From Cristatella mucedo (lineage: Eukaryota > Bryozoa > Phylactolaemata > Cristatellidae): a stretch of DNA of 64,000 nt. Positions 22,536-33,689 of the stretch are shown here, one piece after another; positions within the stretch are counted from its first letter, which is position 1; every line of letters begins with the position of its first letter. The notes beneath the pieces were generated by a model. The model was not told the DNA's origin. It saw nothing but the letters and a program-made list of their open reading frames with translations, and did not search any database. Position numbers and translations under genes: made by a program. The stretch covers positions 1,620,501 to 1,684,500 of the forward strand of contig WPIO01000020.1 in assembly GCA_009760855.2 (NCBI GenBank), read 5' to 3'.

Positions 22536-25500
22536 CTGAAACAGGCGCCGTTTACCTGATGCATGCAGAGCAAGCATGCTTGTTGGCCTGCGTGACTGGC
22601 CTGCTAACAAAGCTAGGTTCATGCGGCGAGTTCGCGCATGCGTCCGTCGAAGTAGCCTAATCACCTTCGCTTCTTGTAGCAGAACACCGAGACGAACACT
22701 AAAGTAATGACGACGAAGGATCCGACCGTTCCGGAAATGATGGCCGTCTCTACAAATAATAAATGGCCGGTGACACTTGAGCAGGCTCTCGGGAAGAACA
22801 GGAGAGTACTTGCCATTCAGCTTGTCATTATTTCTGTTGGGAATCGTAAGAAAGAAAAGGAAATTAGCACGTAACGCACACGAGCCATTTTTCCAGCAGA
22901 CCTTAGGAAATTGTGTACAGCCCTGATATTGCTCAGAAACCTGGCGGAACGGCCTATACACATATAGCTAAAGGGCGTGCCTACTTCGTTCGCATGAAAT
23001 CAGCTGCCAGAAAGCCCATCGTATTAATACACTGGGCGTGGTCGTGACGACGACTGTGTCAGTAGTGCCAGATAGCTCAATGAAGTTCACTATGAAGGAC
23101 CGTGATTCCACTTCCCTGAGTTGTACGCCTATTGATGTGGGCGAGCTCTTCTTGTGGCTGTTTAACCCGAGGATCAATTTAACCTATCGCATCGAAATAA
23201 AGGCCAACTTCTTCTAATAGTGCGTACGCTTAGCTCCCTTAGCTGTAAACTCCAAGCACAAACTGGGCTCTCATTTTATGGAGATGGCACACAGCTTGTG
23301 CCTGTACCTGTGCTTGGGTACCTACCTGCCGTCTAGCACCTCAAACTATCTTAAGACGCCACGCTACAACCATTGCCAAAATTCGTAATTGGATGGCAGA
23401 AAACTTTCCTACATTCATTTTTTTTTATAAGACAAGCCTTCTATCTATGAGCAATCCGAGTGTTAATAAGAAATAGGAAAGCCGAGCATTCAAAATCGGC
23501 TCCGACGAAAAAGCTTCGGCAGCATCTCCACGCACTCCGGTTCATTGTTCCAACGTGACTTTTCACTGGATGACCTGGTCAGGTCGACAGTCAAGAATGC
23601 CTAGTTTCACTTGCGAGCTGTTGCCAAAAATCGAGCTGCCTTAGTTAAGGATAGCCCAGCCGCGCTGGCATATATATTATATTAATATATATATATATAT
23701 ATATATATATTATCATATTAGCATTAATGACATACGAACAACTAATCGCAGCTCTTGTTACATTTGCATTAGCACACTTGAAGTAGGTAAACAGCTGTTA
23801 GCTAGGCTGGTTTGTCACACAAGTTTCAATTGCCGCATTACGCCACGGCTCACCGACCTGCACTGGCTCCCCATCAATCAGCGTATCAACTTCAAGGTTC
23901 TGTCACTCATCTTTTGGTTCCTTCCTTGTCTTGCTTCTGCATAACTATACGAAATATTTTCTAGTCAAGCTTTTCCTCGCACCGTCCGACCTCCTGACTC
24001 AGTATCTTGGTGACGTTTGAAAACAATCTAGAAACTATTCATCTATATTCTATATCGCCTATTCATCACAGCGTCTGCTGGTTTCTTGTGAATTTCCTCT
24101 GTGTGCTAATGGATTCTTGACACTGCACGCTGTCACCAAACAATCGACGTGCTCCCTTTCCAGCATATGTAATAAAGTGCCCAGAAATGAATGCGGTTAT
24201 TTTGGGGTCCTATACAATTATTCTTATCCGAGCGACGCACCCTCAGCAAATCAAGATCAATAGAGGAGCGAACGCTCGGCGGCGTGTGCTCGCGGGTGGG
24301 GTAATGACAAATAAATAAAAGTTAGCCATAATAGAGAAGCCCGCTGAAGGGACTGCTTGAGAGCGAGACTGAATCTCCAGTATCAATCACCGAAACGAAG
24401 CACCGGAAACGGGCACACTCGGAAACGTCAGTGAATGAATGACTATTGTGAACGCCAAGCCGCCCAGAGGTCACCGACAATAGCAGTAGCACTAGCAGCA
24501 GCTCAACACCCAATTTTAATCAAGCATTCGCATTAATGTACGAGGCACGCCTGGACTGGCTCGAACGCGTAAGTAGCCGTTTAAAGCTTAAAAGCATCTC
24601 GCTGGGAACAGCAGAGCCGAGGCCGGTTGGTTTAGTGGGCACTGCACAGGCTCAGGAAATTTCTAATAAAGTATTTGAATAGCACCCCAAGATAACTAAA
24701 TCTCTTTCTACGCACTTTGCATATGCAACTGGGTCAACTTAGCCTAGGGGTTAGGTGCCCTCTATTCCAGGGCCCAGGTCGTGGGTAGCGGCCAGTCCGG
24801 CAGTGGGTGATCCTCCACTGCAAGTGGTGGTGATAGCCACAAAGGCTGTTCCTATACACGAGGCAGTTAGTTGAATAACCTGTCTTTTAACATTTTATTT
24901 TTCGCGGCACTTCATGCGTGCCGGAGAAAAATTGAGCCGTTCAATTATTTAGTCTTAATATGCACAATTTAAGCATGACTAAGCATACAAAGGCTAACTC
25001 ATTCGTGCGGAACAAATGCCACGAATTAGAGGTGTGAAATGGAACTTTTTCCTGCTGGAGGAGAATATTTTTCTGCTCATAATCATATAGCAGAAGGCAT
25101 CTTGCCTTTCTGAGCTTTAAACTATGGTCACAGCCCCATCTTTAAAATGCAAGCTAGAGCTAAATGAGGGAGACAACTTAAGTTCCTAAGCGTTAATTTT
25201 CATAAATCGCTAGAAATTAAAAAAGTGCACATTATTGATGCATTTTTGCAAGAATAAGAAGCAACGTGCAGACAAAGTAAAGAAAAATGTAAAACTGGCG
25301 TGCATTGAGATCTATATTGGGCGTCGAATACAATTTCATTCAGCTGAAAACCTACAGCCCACGAATACCCTTTACCATCTATACCATTCATGGACCAGCA
25401 AATATATATTTCGGAATTCTAGGTATATTCAGGCAGCCCACAAAATATACACGAGTCGTGTCGTACACGATTAATGATGTGAAACTTGGTCGTCGAGGAA

Positions 25501-27293
25501 ACTGAAAAGACACGGAATGCTCTGAAAGATAAGTACAAGTTAGTGAAGCCTTGATGAAGGGCAGGACTGACTGTCGCAAACTGTGCTCGATGAGGACAAA
25601 AACCACTTCGTAAGTATAATCAAGCGACCCATGCAGAATCGCTTCACCTTGACCAGCTAGCTTTAAGCACTCGATTATGGTGGCACCCTCAACAGAACTT
25701 CAAGTTTCATAAAATACCTGTTGAGCCCAGGCGACTACCAAATGTCATAAGGCAAGAAATCCAAGAGAGATTAAATATAAAAATGGAAGCGGATCCCAGG
25801 CGACCGCCACATTTCATAAGGCAAGAAATCCGAGATAGTTAAAAATCAAGATGGAGGCGTGCACCGTAGCGAATAAAGAGCAAAGCCATTCATATTGTTA
25901 CACCTGCAGAAAAGATCAGTCTGGTGTGTTCACTTCGGGGGCAACCCCCGGATCTTATAATTTCGCCATTTAGGCATTATTGAGCTCTATTTTTACGTTG
26001 TAAAGCAACCGGGCATATGTTCTTCCATAATGACTATTGCTTAAGCATTTACCGAAATACGAAGCTACTAAGGGTTAGAGTGCTAGCAGTAGCTGGGATC
26101 CAAATACTACCAGCAGGTGTTTAAGCAACCTAAAGGGCTAAAGATCGAAGCTTCCTGAGCTGAGCACAGGTTAAAATCAGCAGTTAACTAGACTACAACC
26201 ATACCATAGCTTATCGCCGTGTCTACCGTTCGCATCGCGACTACACGCTGTTTTTAGCTACAATTACGCTATTACAATTTAGCTACAATACAAAGCGCCA
26301 CACGAAACTGCAAAAGAAATGGCAGAAGCTGCGAAGAGGCAGAGGCAGCTGCTAGTACGCAATTAGCAGGAACTGCTTCCTTTGAGACAGCCACACGAAT
26401 CGAGCGATGCGTTCAAGCTCCTTACGTCGGTGGGCATCTTTCAGGGACAGCGGAGAAGGTGTCGATACCTCAGATACCTTGCTGACTTGCGCACTCACGC
26501 CAACCGTTGGACCAGTGCTGCTACCGATGGTGACCGGCAGGCTTGCGTGAAGTGGCTCGGAGGAAGTCGCTCTTCCTGAGCTTGCAGAGGTAGTCGAAGA
26601 CGGTGCTTGATCTCCGGGCTTAGTGCTAGGCTTCGAACTATAAGGTAGCGTAGCCGTCGACGTCACAGTGCTGCTGGTAGCCGGTCTGGTGGGCGTGTCT
26701 GACGTCGGAGCATCGCTTTCACCGGATGCAGTGCTACCGTTCTGACCAGACACATTTGAGTAAGTCGGCAAAGACGTTGGTACAGCTGTTGTATCAGCAG
26801 AAGGCGCAGCTGAGGGCACTGTTGAAAGGGCAACTGGGCTATCGGAATTCGCTCTGCTGCTAGTCAAGCTTGGCTGCGTTGTTTTTGTAGGAGGCAGGAG
26901 TGTGGTGCTGCTTGAGGCAGAGGACATGCTGGACAAGGTCTCGGTCGGTTTCGGCGTCGGCGAACTGTCGGCTACGAGCGTCTGCGTTGAGAGTGCGACA
27001 GATGATAAGAACGGCACAGTTGAGGTAACAGTGATTTCAGTGCCCTCCTGAGAGTATAATCCCAGGGATGTTGGAGAACTGCTTGAAATAGGACTAACGG
27101 TAGACGTCACGCTCGTGGGGCCAGTCTGTGAGTTAGAACTGGCAATCTGACCGGACGTGGTCAACGATACCATTGTCATCATATTTGCGTCCAAAGAAAA
27201 TCCCACCGTCCACGTTTGCGCAGCGGCAGTGCTGTCGACGCTCAGATTTCCGGTCGAACTCGTCGACTCGTAACTTCCCATCTCCGTAGAGGG
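22274..27293 (-). CDS. Mucin-like single-pass membrane protein with ITAM/ITIM-type tail (3' four exons; 5' end not found)
   Basis: Four exons join in phase to 430 codons plus stop. Exon a, 27293-26499, is 265 residues and is entered at CTCAG after a pyrimidine-rich tract. It leaves at a strong GTGAGT donor. By eye it is about 45% Ser/Thr with Pro, and has N-glycosylation sequons NLS, NVS and NGS: a mucin-like ectodomain. Exon b, 23183-23033, is a membrane-proximal segment; an acceptor at 23157 is possible instead. Exon c, 22749-22665, has acceptor TTGTAG and donor GTGATT. It carries one transmembrane helix (model residues 318-340) followed by KKRR, which sets the topology with the tail inside the cell. 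Exon d, 22535-22274, has acceptor TTTCAG and holds 86 residues with tyrosines at 353, 360, 371, 378, 388 and 412. YGDISRPVSHQYDEI fits the ITAM rule YxxI-x7-YxxI. VVYGDI and SLYAEI fit the ITIM rule. The role inferred is a cell-surface receptor or adhesion mucin signalling through SH2 proteins. No signal peptide was found, so upstream exons are missing from this model. The link between exons a and b across 3.3 kb is the weakest join. Confidence 0.65.
22665..22749 (-). other. Exon c: transmembrane segment
   Basis: An 85-base exon between TTGTAG and GTGATT, with intron phases 1 and 2 that match its neighbours. It encodes a 23-residue hydrophobic helix beginning AIISGTVGS and ending VFCY, then the stop-transfer cluster KKRR. 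Confidence 0.75.
23033..23183 (-). other. Exon b: membrane-proximal ectodomain segment
   Basis: Encodes about 50 residues starting VKLILGLNSHKK and ending VVVTTTP, with alternating hydrophobic residues that suggest beta strands. The donor choice (A before GTGTAT) gives phase 1 and joins cleanly to the transmembrane exon. The acceptor is uncertain (23183 or 23157). Confidence 0.5.
23520..24235 (+). mobile_element. LINE-A copy, C-terminal part and 3' end, in the receptor gene intron
   Basis: The plus strand around 23835-23930 gives LTDLHWLPINQRINFKVLSL, a conserved L2/CR1 C-terminal block, after ARLVCHTSF. An AT microsatellite (23670-23712) interrupts the copy. The 3' end has AAAGTGCCCAGAAATG and a degenerate tail at 24170-24235. 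It is opposite in orientation to the host gene. Confidence 0.7.
23670..23712. repeat. AT dinucleotide microsatellite
   Basis: TATATATTATATTAATATAT followed by alternating AT, inside a LINE-A copy. Confidence 0.9.
24660..24728 (-). mobile_element. LINE-A 3' tail fragment
   Basis: The minus strand reads AAAGTGCGTAGAAAGAGATT, a loop and GGGGTGCTATT, the LINE-A terminal stem-loop. It directly abuts a SINE-B head at about 24731. Confidence 0.6.
24731..24890 (+). mobile_element. SINE-B copy, diverged
   Basis: Head with AGCCTAGGGGTTAGGTGCCC and a CAGGTCGTGGG block, then the SINE-B body: GTGATCCTCCACTGCAAG, TGGTGGTGATAGCC, AAAGGCTGTT and a GTTGAATAACC end. The body matches 44868-44960. Confidence 0.7.
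25370..25521 (-). CDS. Candidate exon of unknown product inside the receptor intron
   Basis: The acceptor TTATCTTTCAG at 25522-25532 is excellent. The frame after it reads SVSFQFPRRPSFTSLIV then VYFVGCLNIPRIPKYIFAGP and stops at 25388. An overlapping frame at once gives NGIDGKGYSWAVGFQLNE, so either a frameshift or an unseen splice is needed. Its phase does not join directly to exon a. It may be an alternative exon, a decayed exon or chance. Low confidence. Confidence 0.2.
25726..25862. repeat. Tandem duplication of about 69 bp
   Basis: Units at 25726-25794 and 25795-25862 both start CCCAGGCGAC and share CATAAGGCAAGAAATCC, with point differences and small indels. Confidence 0.8.
26499..27293 (-). 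other. Exon a: Ser/Thr-rich mucin-like ectodomain
   Basis: A 795-base exon, phase 0 at both ends. The first 40 residues include TWTVGFSLDANMM, which looks like the end of a folded domain. The rest is Ser/Thr/Pro-rich without an exact tandem repeat. An acceptor-like tract with repeated CTGAC (branch-like) precedes it at about 27296-27340, and an in-frame stop lies upstream. It is therefore an internal exon or, less likely, starts at ATG 27281. Confidence 0.65.
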
Positions 27294-27609
27294 CTGAGGT
27301 TTCAGATGAGGTCAGTAGAGGTCAGAGTCATAAGGTCAAGAGCACGGGCTTGAGGCGATCGAGCTGGACTGTTTTATTACTCCTCCGGTGTTTGGTAGAT
27401 GACCATTAGCACAGCCACTTTCTGTAACAGCCCAAAATATTCACGCTTTTAATCTCATTTGCTGTTTCCGCAAAGCAGACAGCTTCAAAAGTAAGCACAA
27501 GATGCGAAACTGCCAGGCGACAGAAGGTTTTCAAAAGTCTATGTAAAAGCATGTCAAGGACGCCCTCAGAACTAACTAAATAAGTAAGCCACACCTTGAC
27601 ATTGATTTA

Positions 27610-27723
27610 CCCATACCACTCACCACTCGACCGTGTTTCCTTTGCAGCTAATGTAAAGTGCCTAGAAAGAGATTGAGTTCTCTGAGGGCGCTTGATCAAA
27701 TATATTATTATTATTATTATTAC
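27610..27723 (+). mobile_element. LINE-A 3' tail fragment
   Basis: CTTTGCAGCTAATGTAAAGT, GCCTAGAAAGAGATTGAG, TTCTCTGAGGGCGCTTGATC and then an (ATT)n tail: the canonical LINE-A terminus. Confidence 0.85.
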
Positions 27724-28429
27724 TATATTACCACGTCAGTTAAAGACCCTCGGCTATATTATAAAGGGGATGGGCTTACCTGTATCGGTAGTGGTGAAGC
27801 GATAAAAGTTCGTATGAAATGCTTTTGAACTACTCACAAGCTTAAAATAAAAAAATACTAAAGATCAAGCAGTATGCTCCTCAGATACAATTCCATCTTC
27901 TCAGATGGAAATCAGCTTACTTCTCGTGCAGTATCGATAGGTACCTTACAAATAGCAATGTCCAGATGACCTGTATCTTTTATGCAGTGATACCTGATAT
28001 ATAATCATTCAAGAAGTCGAGCCGCTCACATGCAGGAGTACGACCCGACTGATTTACGTAAAGGAAATGCAACTGCCGCGGGTTTTACAGAAACTATTCA
28101 CAATATTTGCCATCAAACCTACGTTTCCTAGCATGCTTTAAATAAATAGTAGGTCGAGATCACCGAACAGCTGAAAGACGATGTTGATTTGGCTAAAGAT
28201 GGCGTCTGTACTGTCCGTCTACAGCTACCGTTTCTATTAAGAGCTGTTCTATTAAGAGTGTTAACGAAGTGGGCGGCGCCGGACTACTTTAGAGGCACGC
28301 TTAAGTTAGTTTGATCAGGAGATTGGAGGAGATTTGAGTTCGATATTCTCGACGAGGTTTCTTATGCTGCATCCGCTGTGCTTTTATGAAAGCTGTAATG
28401 TGTGCTGTGTGCGTACGATGGAAATAATG

Positions 28430-28605
28430 CACGATCTCAACATTGAACGACAATAAAATCAACTTATGGGTCCTTGTGATTTGTTCTTTTCGTGCTTATT
28501 CATGCTGACACCGTGCACGCTACCACTAACCATATAGTCATTCTTTGTTTACAGCATGTATAAAATGCCTAGAAAGAGAGAGATATACATAATATATACC
28601 AGTAA
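28430..28605 (+). mobile_element. LINE-A 3' UTR fragment
   Basis: Contains the GGTCCTTGTGATTTGT, TGCTGACACCGTGCACGCT and ACCACTAACCAT blocks found in other LINE-A 3' UTRs. It ends in a decayed AAATGCCTAGAAAGAGAG tail. Confidence 0.65.
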
Positions 28606-30540
28606 GTCGCAGCTGCTTAGCAATCTACAGAGCTGGTTAAAAAGTATATCTGGCTAGAAATTCTTTACCTGGTGCTACAACCCCAGGAGACCGACTTGGA
28701 AAAAGAGGTCGAGGAGGGGCTCCGAACGAAGTGCATTTTTACCATTCTGATAGGCCTAGCAGCATATTCTGGGCTCAGATCCTGAAGCTTTCCGTCAAAG
28801 GTGCATCGTCCGGCTGCGCCTCACTAACCTATCTTCCCTAAAAATTGTTAGCTTATGTCAAACAGAAATCGTGACCTTTAATTGAAGCAGATCTTGATTT
28901 TGCAGACTGCCGAAGAAACGTTGATAACACGGACTCTTTGTTACCGTCGTAAAGTGGTTTTAGAAAAGCCTGAATATTTGGACCGAAAGAGCGCCATCTT
29001 AAGGCCGTTTTAGACTAAAACTAGCTGGGGGCCACGGTTTTCCGAGCCCGAACCTGCTTTCCGAAGCAGGCTCACTGCCTTGCAGGCTTTCGCGATGCCA
29101 CCTATAGAAAAAAATGAGCAACCTCCCTCTGATGAAACAGGCTGCAGCAGAGCTCGTGAGGCGAGCCACCGTGACTAAGGCTCGTCTTAAGCCACACTAA
29201 AATAATGGTTAGATCTCACTTTTGGAAACGCTTGAGGCAGATGCCGGAACGCACTCGCACTCGCCCGGAGTCCACCTAAAAAAAAGGCTCGCCCTAATTT
29301 AAGAGTCTGCAATCGCGAGTCGAAGGCAAACCTCCTTAGACCTGCCTAAAAAATGCAAAAACTCCAGCAGCTCAAAAAGGCAGCAGCACGTCCAGCCCCC
29401 TTGAAGTATCCCGGTAGCCACTCTCCAGACTGATACCGAACAATCACGCCGGATGCGCAGAGCGACGACTGCCAGTCTGAGCAGTACCTACCCAGAAAGC
29501 TGGTTCCAAGCCGGAAATGGGCCGTAGGGGCTCCAGAGGGGTGAGGCTAAGGCTGAACTTGGCGCCATAATTGGGTTCTCGATCGGCTGCAATTTTCGAA
29601 TCGAGCAGCTCGGTCTCGCCCCGTCAGCCAGAGCCCGCTCGGAACGGGGCTGCAGCTCTCACCCCCCCCGCCCACCCAACCCTGCTCTGCTTTGGAGCAA
29701 CCGCACAGTTCATTCGGCTATTAGTAGTCGAGGTTGGTGCTGCGCTTGCTATCCATGACCTCTGTGGCTTGTAAGAAACTTCTTGAAGTAGTTTGGCTTT
29801 AATCGTCGCCCGGCTGGAAGTCGGCGACAATTCTTCAGTGCATCTGCTTACCTACTGGCGCCTAGGAGGAGTTACCTACTCCGGTCATGGGTTTAGCTAG
29901 AGGATCCTGTTGCGACAGGATCCTATTGTTGTGACAGCTGCTAGAGTCGGATACTGTCACAAAGTGTGACGCATCGCCGATCAAGATTAACTTGCGGTGT
30001 TTACCAGGGTGTATTCTCCATGTCTTCGTTCCGGTGTTGTGGTCGCCCCACTTCCCTTCTCTCCCCCCCCCCCCCCCTCCGCAAAACCGGACGACCCGAG
30101 TTTTTCTTCTCGGTCACGAACCAGGGCCACGAGTGCAGTGCTCGAGAGACTGGCGAATGACTTAACGTATGCCACAGCTCTCCCAGGAGTCAGTCTGTAA
30201 GCTCTTCCGCAATACGTTCCGAAATACGAAGTTCCGCTCGCCCATCGCACCTACCAGAGCATGATGCGAAAGGCTCGCTGAATTCTCCAGGGTTGTAGAG
30301 CAGGATGAGCAAAGCGTCCGATGCGATGCCTCCAGACGTCACGGGCTCAGGACCTACGGAGCGAGGCTTCAGCTTTGGGTCACGCAAGCTGTCGGCCCAC
30401 CTGCCAGCTTCCATAATTCACTTCGTTAGCCACATCCGTCATGCCTACGAACTTCATTTACTTCGTCCACCTCTGTCTTCGCTGGAGACAAATGCAGCAG
30501 ACGTTGCTTCGCGCTCGACTGATCAGAATCGGCTTCCAGC
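28606..30540. other. Unassigned sequence
   Basis: No gene is recognised. There is a poly-C run near 30063-30077 and another C-rich stretch near 29661-29676. Short overlapping frames on both strands lie around 29570-30420. This is where further 5' exons of the minus-strand receptor gene would be expected, but no signal peptide exon was seen. Confidence 0.35.
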
Positions 30541-31235
30541 GAATGTAATGTAATGTATCTCCGTCTGTAACTCCACAAAGTCATAAAGATCATGTGGGTT
30601 TTACGCAGGAGAGTTTTGTATAGCGCACTCACAGCCTAAGCGGCTTTCGGTACGCATTCGGTAGTCAACAGACTTTGTCTCACACAACAAAGAGAAAGTG
30701 GGAAGCATTAGCAGTCAGGAGAGCAGGTGAGGCAGTGAGTAGAGCATGGAAGTAGCATCTCAGGGCCGCTGGAAAGGATGAGCCATAGTCGGCAGCAGGA
30801 GAGTATTTGTCGTTGCATAAGATTCTTACAAGCGAGTTCCACAGTCTAGGACCTGCAGAGCTAAAGCTTCTGTCACCAACGGTCTTTAAGCGGAGGAACG
30901 GAACAGCTAAGTTATTGTCCACACAGGACCTGAGGGCGCGAACAGGCTGAAACTGATGCAGCAGTTCAGCTAGGTACGAAGGAGCCAAGCCGTGGCGGGC
31001 CTTGTGGGTCAGCGTAAGAACTTTGCTCTGTATCCGTTTCTCAACAGGCATCCATCCTAGCTCTTTCAGCAAGGGAGACACGTGCTTAAACCTCTGGGAC
31101 TTGAATACTAGCCTTGCAGCCATAATTATAGTCAGCTGAAGTGGCCTAATAGCATTCTTTGGTAGACCAGCCAAAAGGGAATTGCAATAATCAAGCCGAG
31201 ACAGGACTAAGGAGCTAGTTAAATGTTTTACAAGC
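30541..31235 (-). mobile_element. LINE-B copy, ORF2 C-terminal part and 3' end
   Basis: The best preserved LINE-B C-terminus is an open frame at 31174-30680. It starts MAGLPKNAIRPLQL and continues through LKELGWMPVEKRIQSKVLTL, ARHGLAPSYLAELL, LAVPFLRLKTVGDRSFSSAG and SPAADYG. These are typical of the region after the reverse transcriptase in L2/CR1 elements. The 3' UTR follows, ending in ACATTACATTAC at 30541. Confidence 0.88.
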
Positions 31236-31246
31236 TAAGCAAAACT

Positions 31247-31307
31247 CCGGGGGTGTATGTACGTATCTCCCGTCTGTAACTCCACAAAGCCACACGGACT
31301 ACGTGGG
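31247..31307 (-). mobile_element. LINE-B 3' end remnant
   Basis: The minus strand carries GTGGCTTTGTGGAGTTACAG, ACGGGAGATACGTACATACA: the LINE-B terminus without its coding part. Confidence 0.65.
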
Positions 31308-31390
31308 TGAGAGAGTTCGAGGCAGACTTACCTCGGAGAGAGCCAGATGAGAGAGTTCGAGGCAGACTTACCTCGGAGAGAGCCAGGTGA
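31308..31390. repeat. Exact 40-bp tandem duplication
   Basis: Units 31308-31347 and 31348-31387 both read TGAGAGAGTTCGAGGCAGAC and on through AGAGAGCCAG with one or no differences, so the duplication is recent. Confidence 0.9.
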
Positions 31391-31769
31391 ATTCGAGATG
31401 AGTGCTGCAGTCCAAAAAAACAGGTCGCTCCAAGGAAATGCACGGGTCTAGTTAAATGCCCGGCTGGTTTGCAACCTCGCTGAAGAACCGGTCCAATGAC
31501 TAGCCAATCCCAGCAACCTACTAATCCACGGAAGGCGATTAAACACGCCCACGAAAGGGCAAGGTGACTAGCGAAGAGGCGCGGCCTCAGAGCAGCCATT
31601 ATAGCAGATTCCTAAACCACTCGGCTGGCTAATCGGCAAGTTTTTAGTGAAGGTGGATGTCAGGCGTAGCCAATCAGAAGAGAGTACTCGCACTGCTACT
31701 TATCGAACATGCCCGGTCCGATAGTAATTTTTCGCGCTTGTGCTATTCCCTGAACCGTAAAGGCAGCGT

Positions 31770-32000
31770 GTACTGGAGCGGTCCTGAGCTGCTACTTCCA
31801 TGCTACTCACTACCTCAACTGCTCTCCTGGCTCTGCTATGCTTCCCACTTTCTCTTTGTTGCGTGAGACGAAGTCTGTTGGCTACCGAATGCCTACCGAA
31901 AGCCGCTTAAGCTGTGAGTGCGCTATACAAAACTCTCCTGCGTAACGCCCACATGGTCTTTATGACTTTGTGGAGTTACAGACGGAGATACATTTTGACG
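31770..32000 (+). mobile_element. LINE-B 3' fragment
   Basis: GAGCTGCTACTTCCATGCTA, CCTCAACTGCTCTCCTGGCT, TTGTTGCGTGAGACGAAGTC, AAGCCGCTTAAGCTGTGAGT and the ACAGACGGAGATACAT terminus. It is in opposite orientation to the copy at 30541-31235. Confidence 0.8.
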
Positions 32001-32429
32001 GTTCAGCAGTTACTGAAGCGTATGCTTATGAAGGCGAGGCTGTAAATAGACACGTTAATTGCACAATGTAGCAATTTCTGGTGGGATGCAGATACTTGAA
32101 AAATTTCACGATTCCTTCACGGGCGAGCACCCACTGCACCAGTCATTTGGTTTGGTATTATTGACACCGCCCGGAGTTTCTCCTCCGTATGATAGCCCAC
32201 TAAGGCGTACAATGCGAGCCACCTATGCCAGTTATGGTTGGCATCAATCGATCAATCGCACAAGCACCGATCTCCGACTGGATTCGAAGCGAGGACAGCA
32301 GTTTCCCGATGACTCCTGTATGCTCAGAGCCTTAGCCGACATGACTGTCCGCAGAACGTGAGGTGGATTAAGAAGTGGTCCATAACCACTGGCTTAGCTA
32401 CCAAATCACCTCACTTCCGTCGGACTTTC

Positions 32430-32620
32430 ACTCACTAGCACCCTGTCAAGTATCGAGTCAGTTTTACCATTCTCATTCTGGCTCACAGGTCACTTCACTC
32501 GCCAGCGCCAGCCTACCCATCCGCGACCATATTGTTCCGACAGTTCACTCTCCTACCACCCGCTCCTCAGTGTCCGCTTGGTCATCACAGCGTCCCTCGC
32601 ACTAGCTTTAAATCTTTAAT
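32430..32620 (+). mobile_element. CR1/L2-like ORF2 C-terminal fragment
   Basis: A plus-strand frame reads VKYRVSFTILILAHRSLHSP then PAYPS, which resembles the conserved KYRIDFKILLLTFKALHG block of such elements. The similarity is weak and the frame decays quickly. Confidence 0.4.
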
Positions 32621-33144
32621 TGATCGAGCAGGCAGCGATGAAATTCGATAAAAGTCTTGACCTTGATTCGAGATACAATAACTGTATGCAATGTGTGTAC
32701 ATGCTTTACATCTCAGCTCAAGACGAAATAGCTCCAGCCATCCTTCGCTTCATCCCAGCGAACGTTTTCGTGCTTTGTGTTCGTGCCGTGCGTGCATGAT
32801 TTAGTGTACCTTACTAGCCAGTGTTCTTATTAATCGGTGGCTACTAATGTGCTTTTGCATCCTGGCCTAAGCGCGATACTTTTTTGTGTGTAGTTGTCAC
32901 AATGCATGACACTAGCAGGACAAAAGTAAGTGCTCCAAGAGCGTATGTGAGAGCTCGCGTTCGACCAGTCGTCAGGCTCGGCAGCACGACCGAACAACAA
33001 GTCTCCTGACTCCAACGCCAAGCACTCGATTAGAAGAAACCACGCCGGCCAAGCCCAGTCTACCCACTCTAGGCGGCTGCCGGCGTCGAGGGATTCAGCC
33101 TTCGCTTTCCTCTTTCCTCCCCTCTTTACTCCGAGGAGCAGCGT

Positions 33145-33260
33145 GTTTCATATTTCGTGCAACGCATCGTTCCTTTGCAGCAACTGTAAAGCGCCTAGGA
33201 AGAGATTGAGTTCTCTAAGAGTGCTTTATGAAATGCATTCTTATTATTATTATTACTATT
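33145..33260 (+). mobile_element. LINE-A 3' tail fragment
   Basis: CCTTTGCAGCAACTGTAAAG, CGCCTAGGAAGAGATTGAG, TTCTCTAAGAGTGCTTTATG and an (ATT)n tail. It abuts dispersed repeat R1 at 33261. Confidence 0.85.
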
Positions 33261-33445
33261 GCACTGTCGAGCTCTTGTTCGTTTCAAACCCGCCCGAAAG
33301 CTGGTGGCAGTTTGTGGCAGATGGATGTCGCCACATATGCTGTCAATGCGTGGTAGTTTTCCAGGCTGCCAAATCATCTGCAGCGAACCATTGTCCGCCC
33401 CTCTACAGCTCAAGAGATGGCTTTGGCAGTCTGATGCCTCGTGGG
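33261..33445 (+). repeat. Dispersed repeat R1, copy 1
   Basis: Starts GCACTGTCGAGC at the end of a LINE-A (ATT)n tail. It is related along its length to the reverse complement of 43205-43388, with shared blocks AACCCGCCCGA or AACCCGTCCGA, AGATGGATGTC and AGCGAACCATTGTCCGCCC-like sequence. Nature unknown. Confidence 0.55.
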
Positions 33446-33689
33446 GCCACTGCTCAATGCTGACGGCCTCGGGAGTCACGTTCTCTCAGAGTGTTACACA
33501 ACAACTTATAATAATAACTGATATTATCATTATTGAGCTTCAGAGAAATAGCAGCTCTCATGCTAGGCATTCGTAGCTGAATTGGAGTCTGAAATGGAAT
33601 AAATTGCTGATCATTCACTTATTATTGTAAATATCTTATCTCCGAAGGAATCGTCGAATATAAGGAATAGCTAATAAACCGTGGTATTG

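Noticed and set aside
24322-24513. Minus-strand frame beginning with a signal-peptide-like run (ELLLVLLLLSVTSG), considered as the 5' exon of the receptor gene
   Set aside because: It has no ATG in frame, and it lies downstream of the mucin-like exon in gene order, so it cannot be its start.
27406-27594. Upstream exon of the receptor gene
   Set aside because: No usable splice sites were seen, and it lies beside a LINE-A tail. No ectodomain character is visible.
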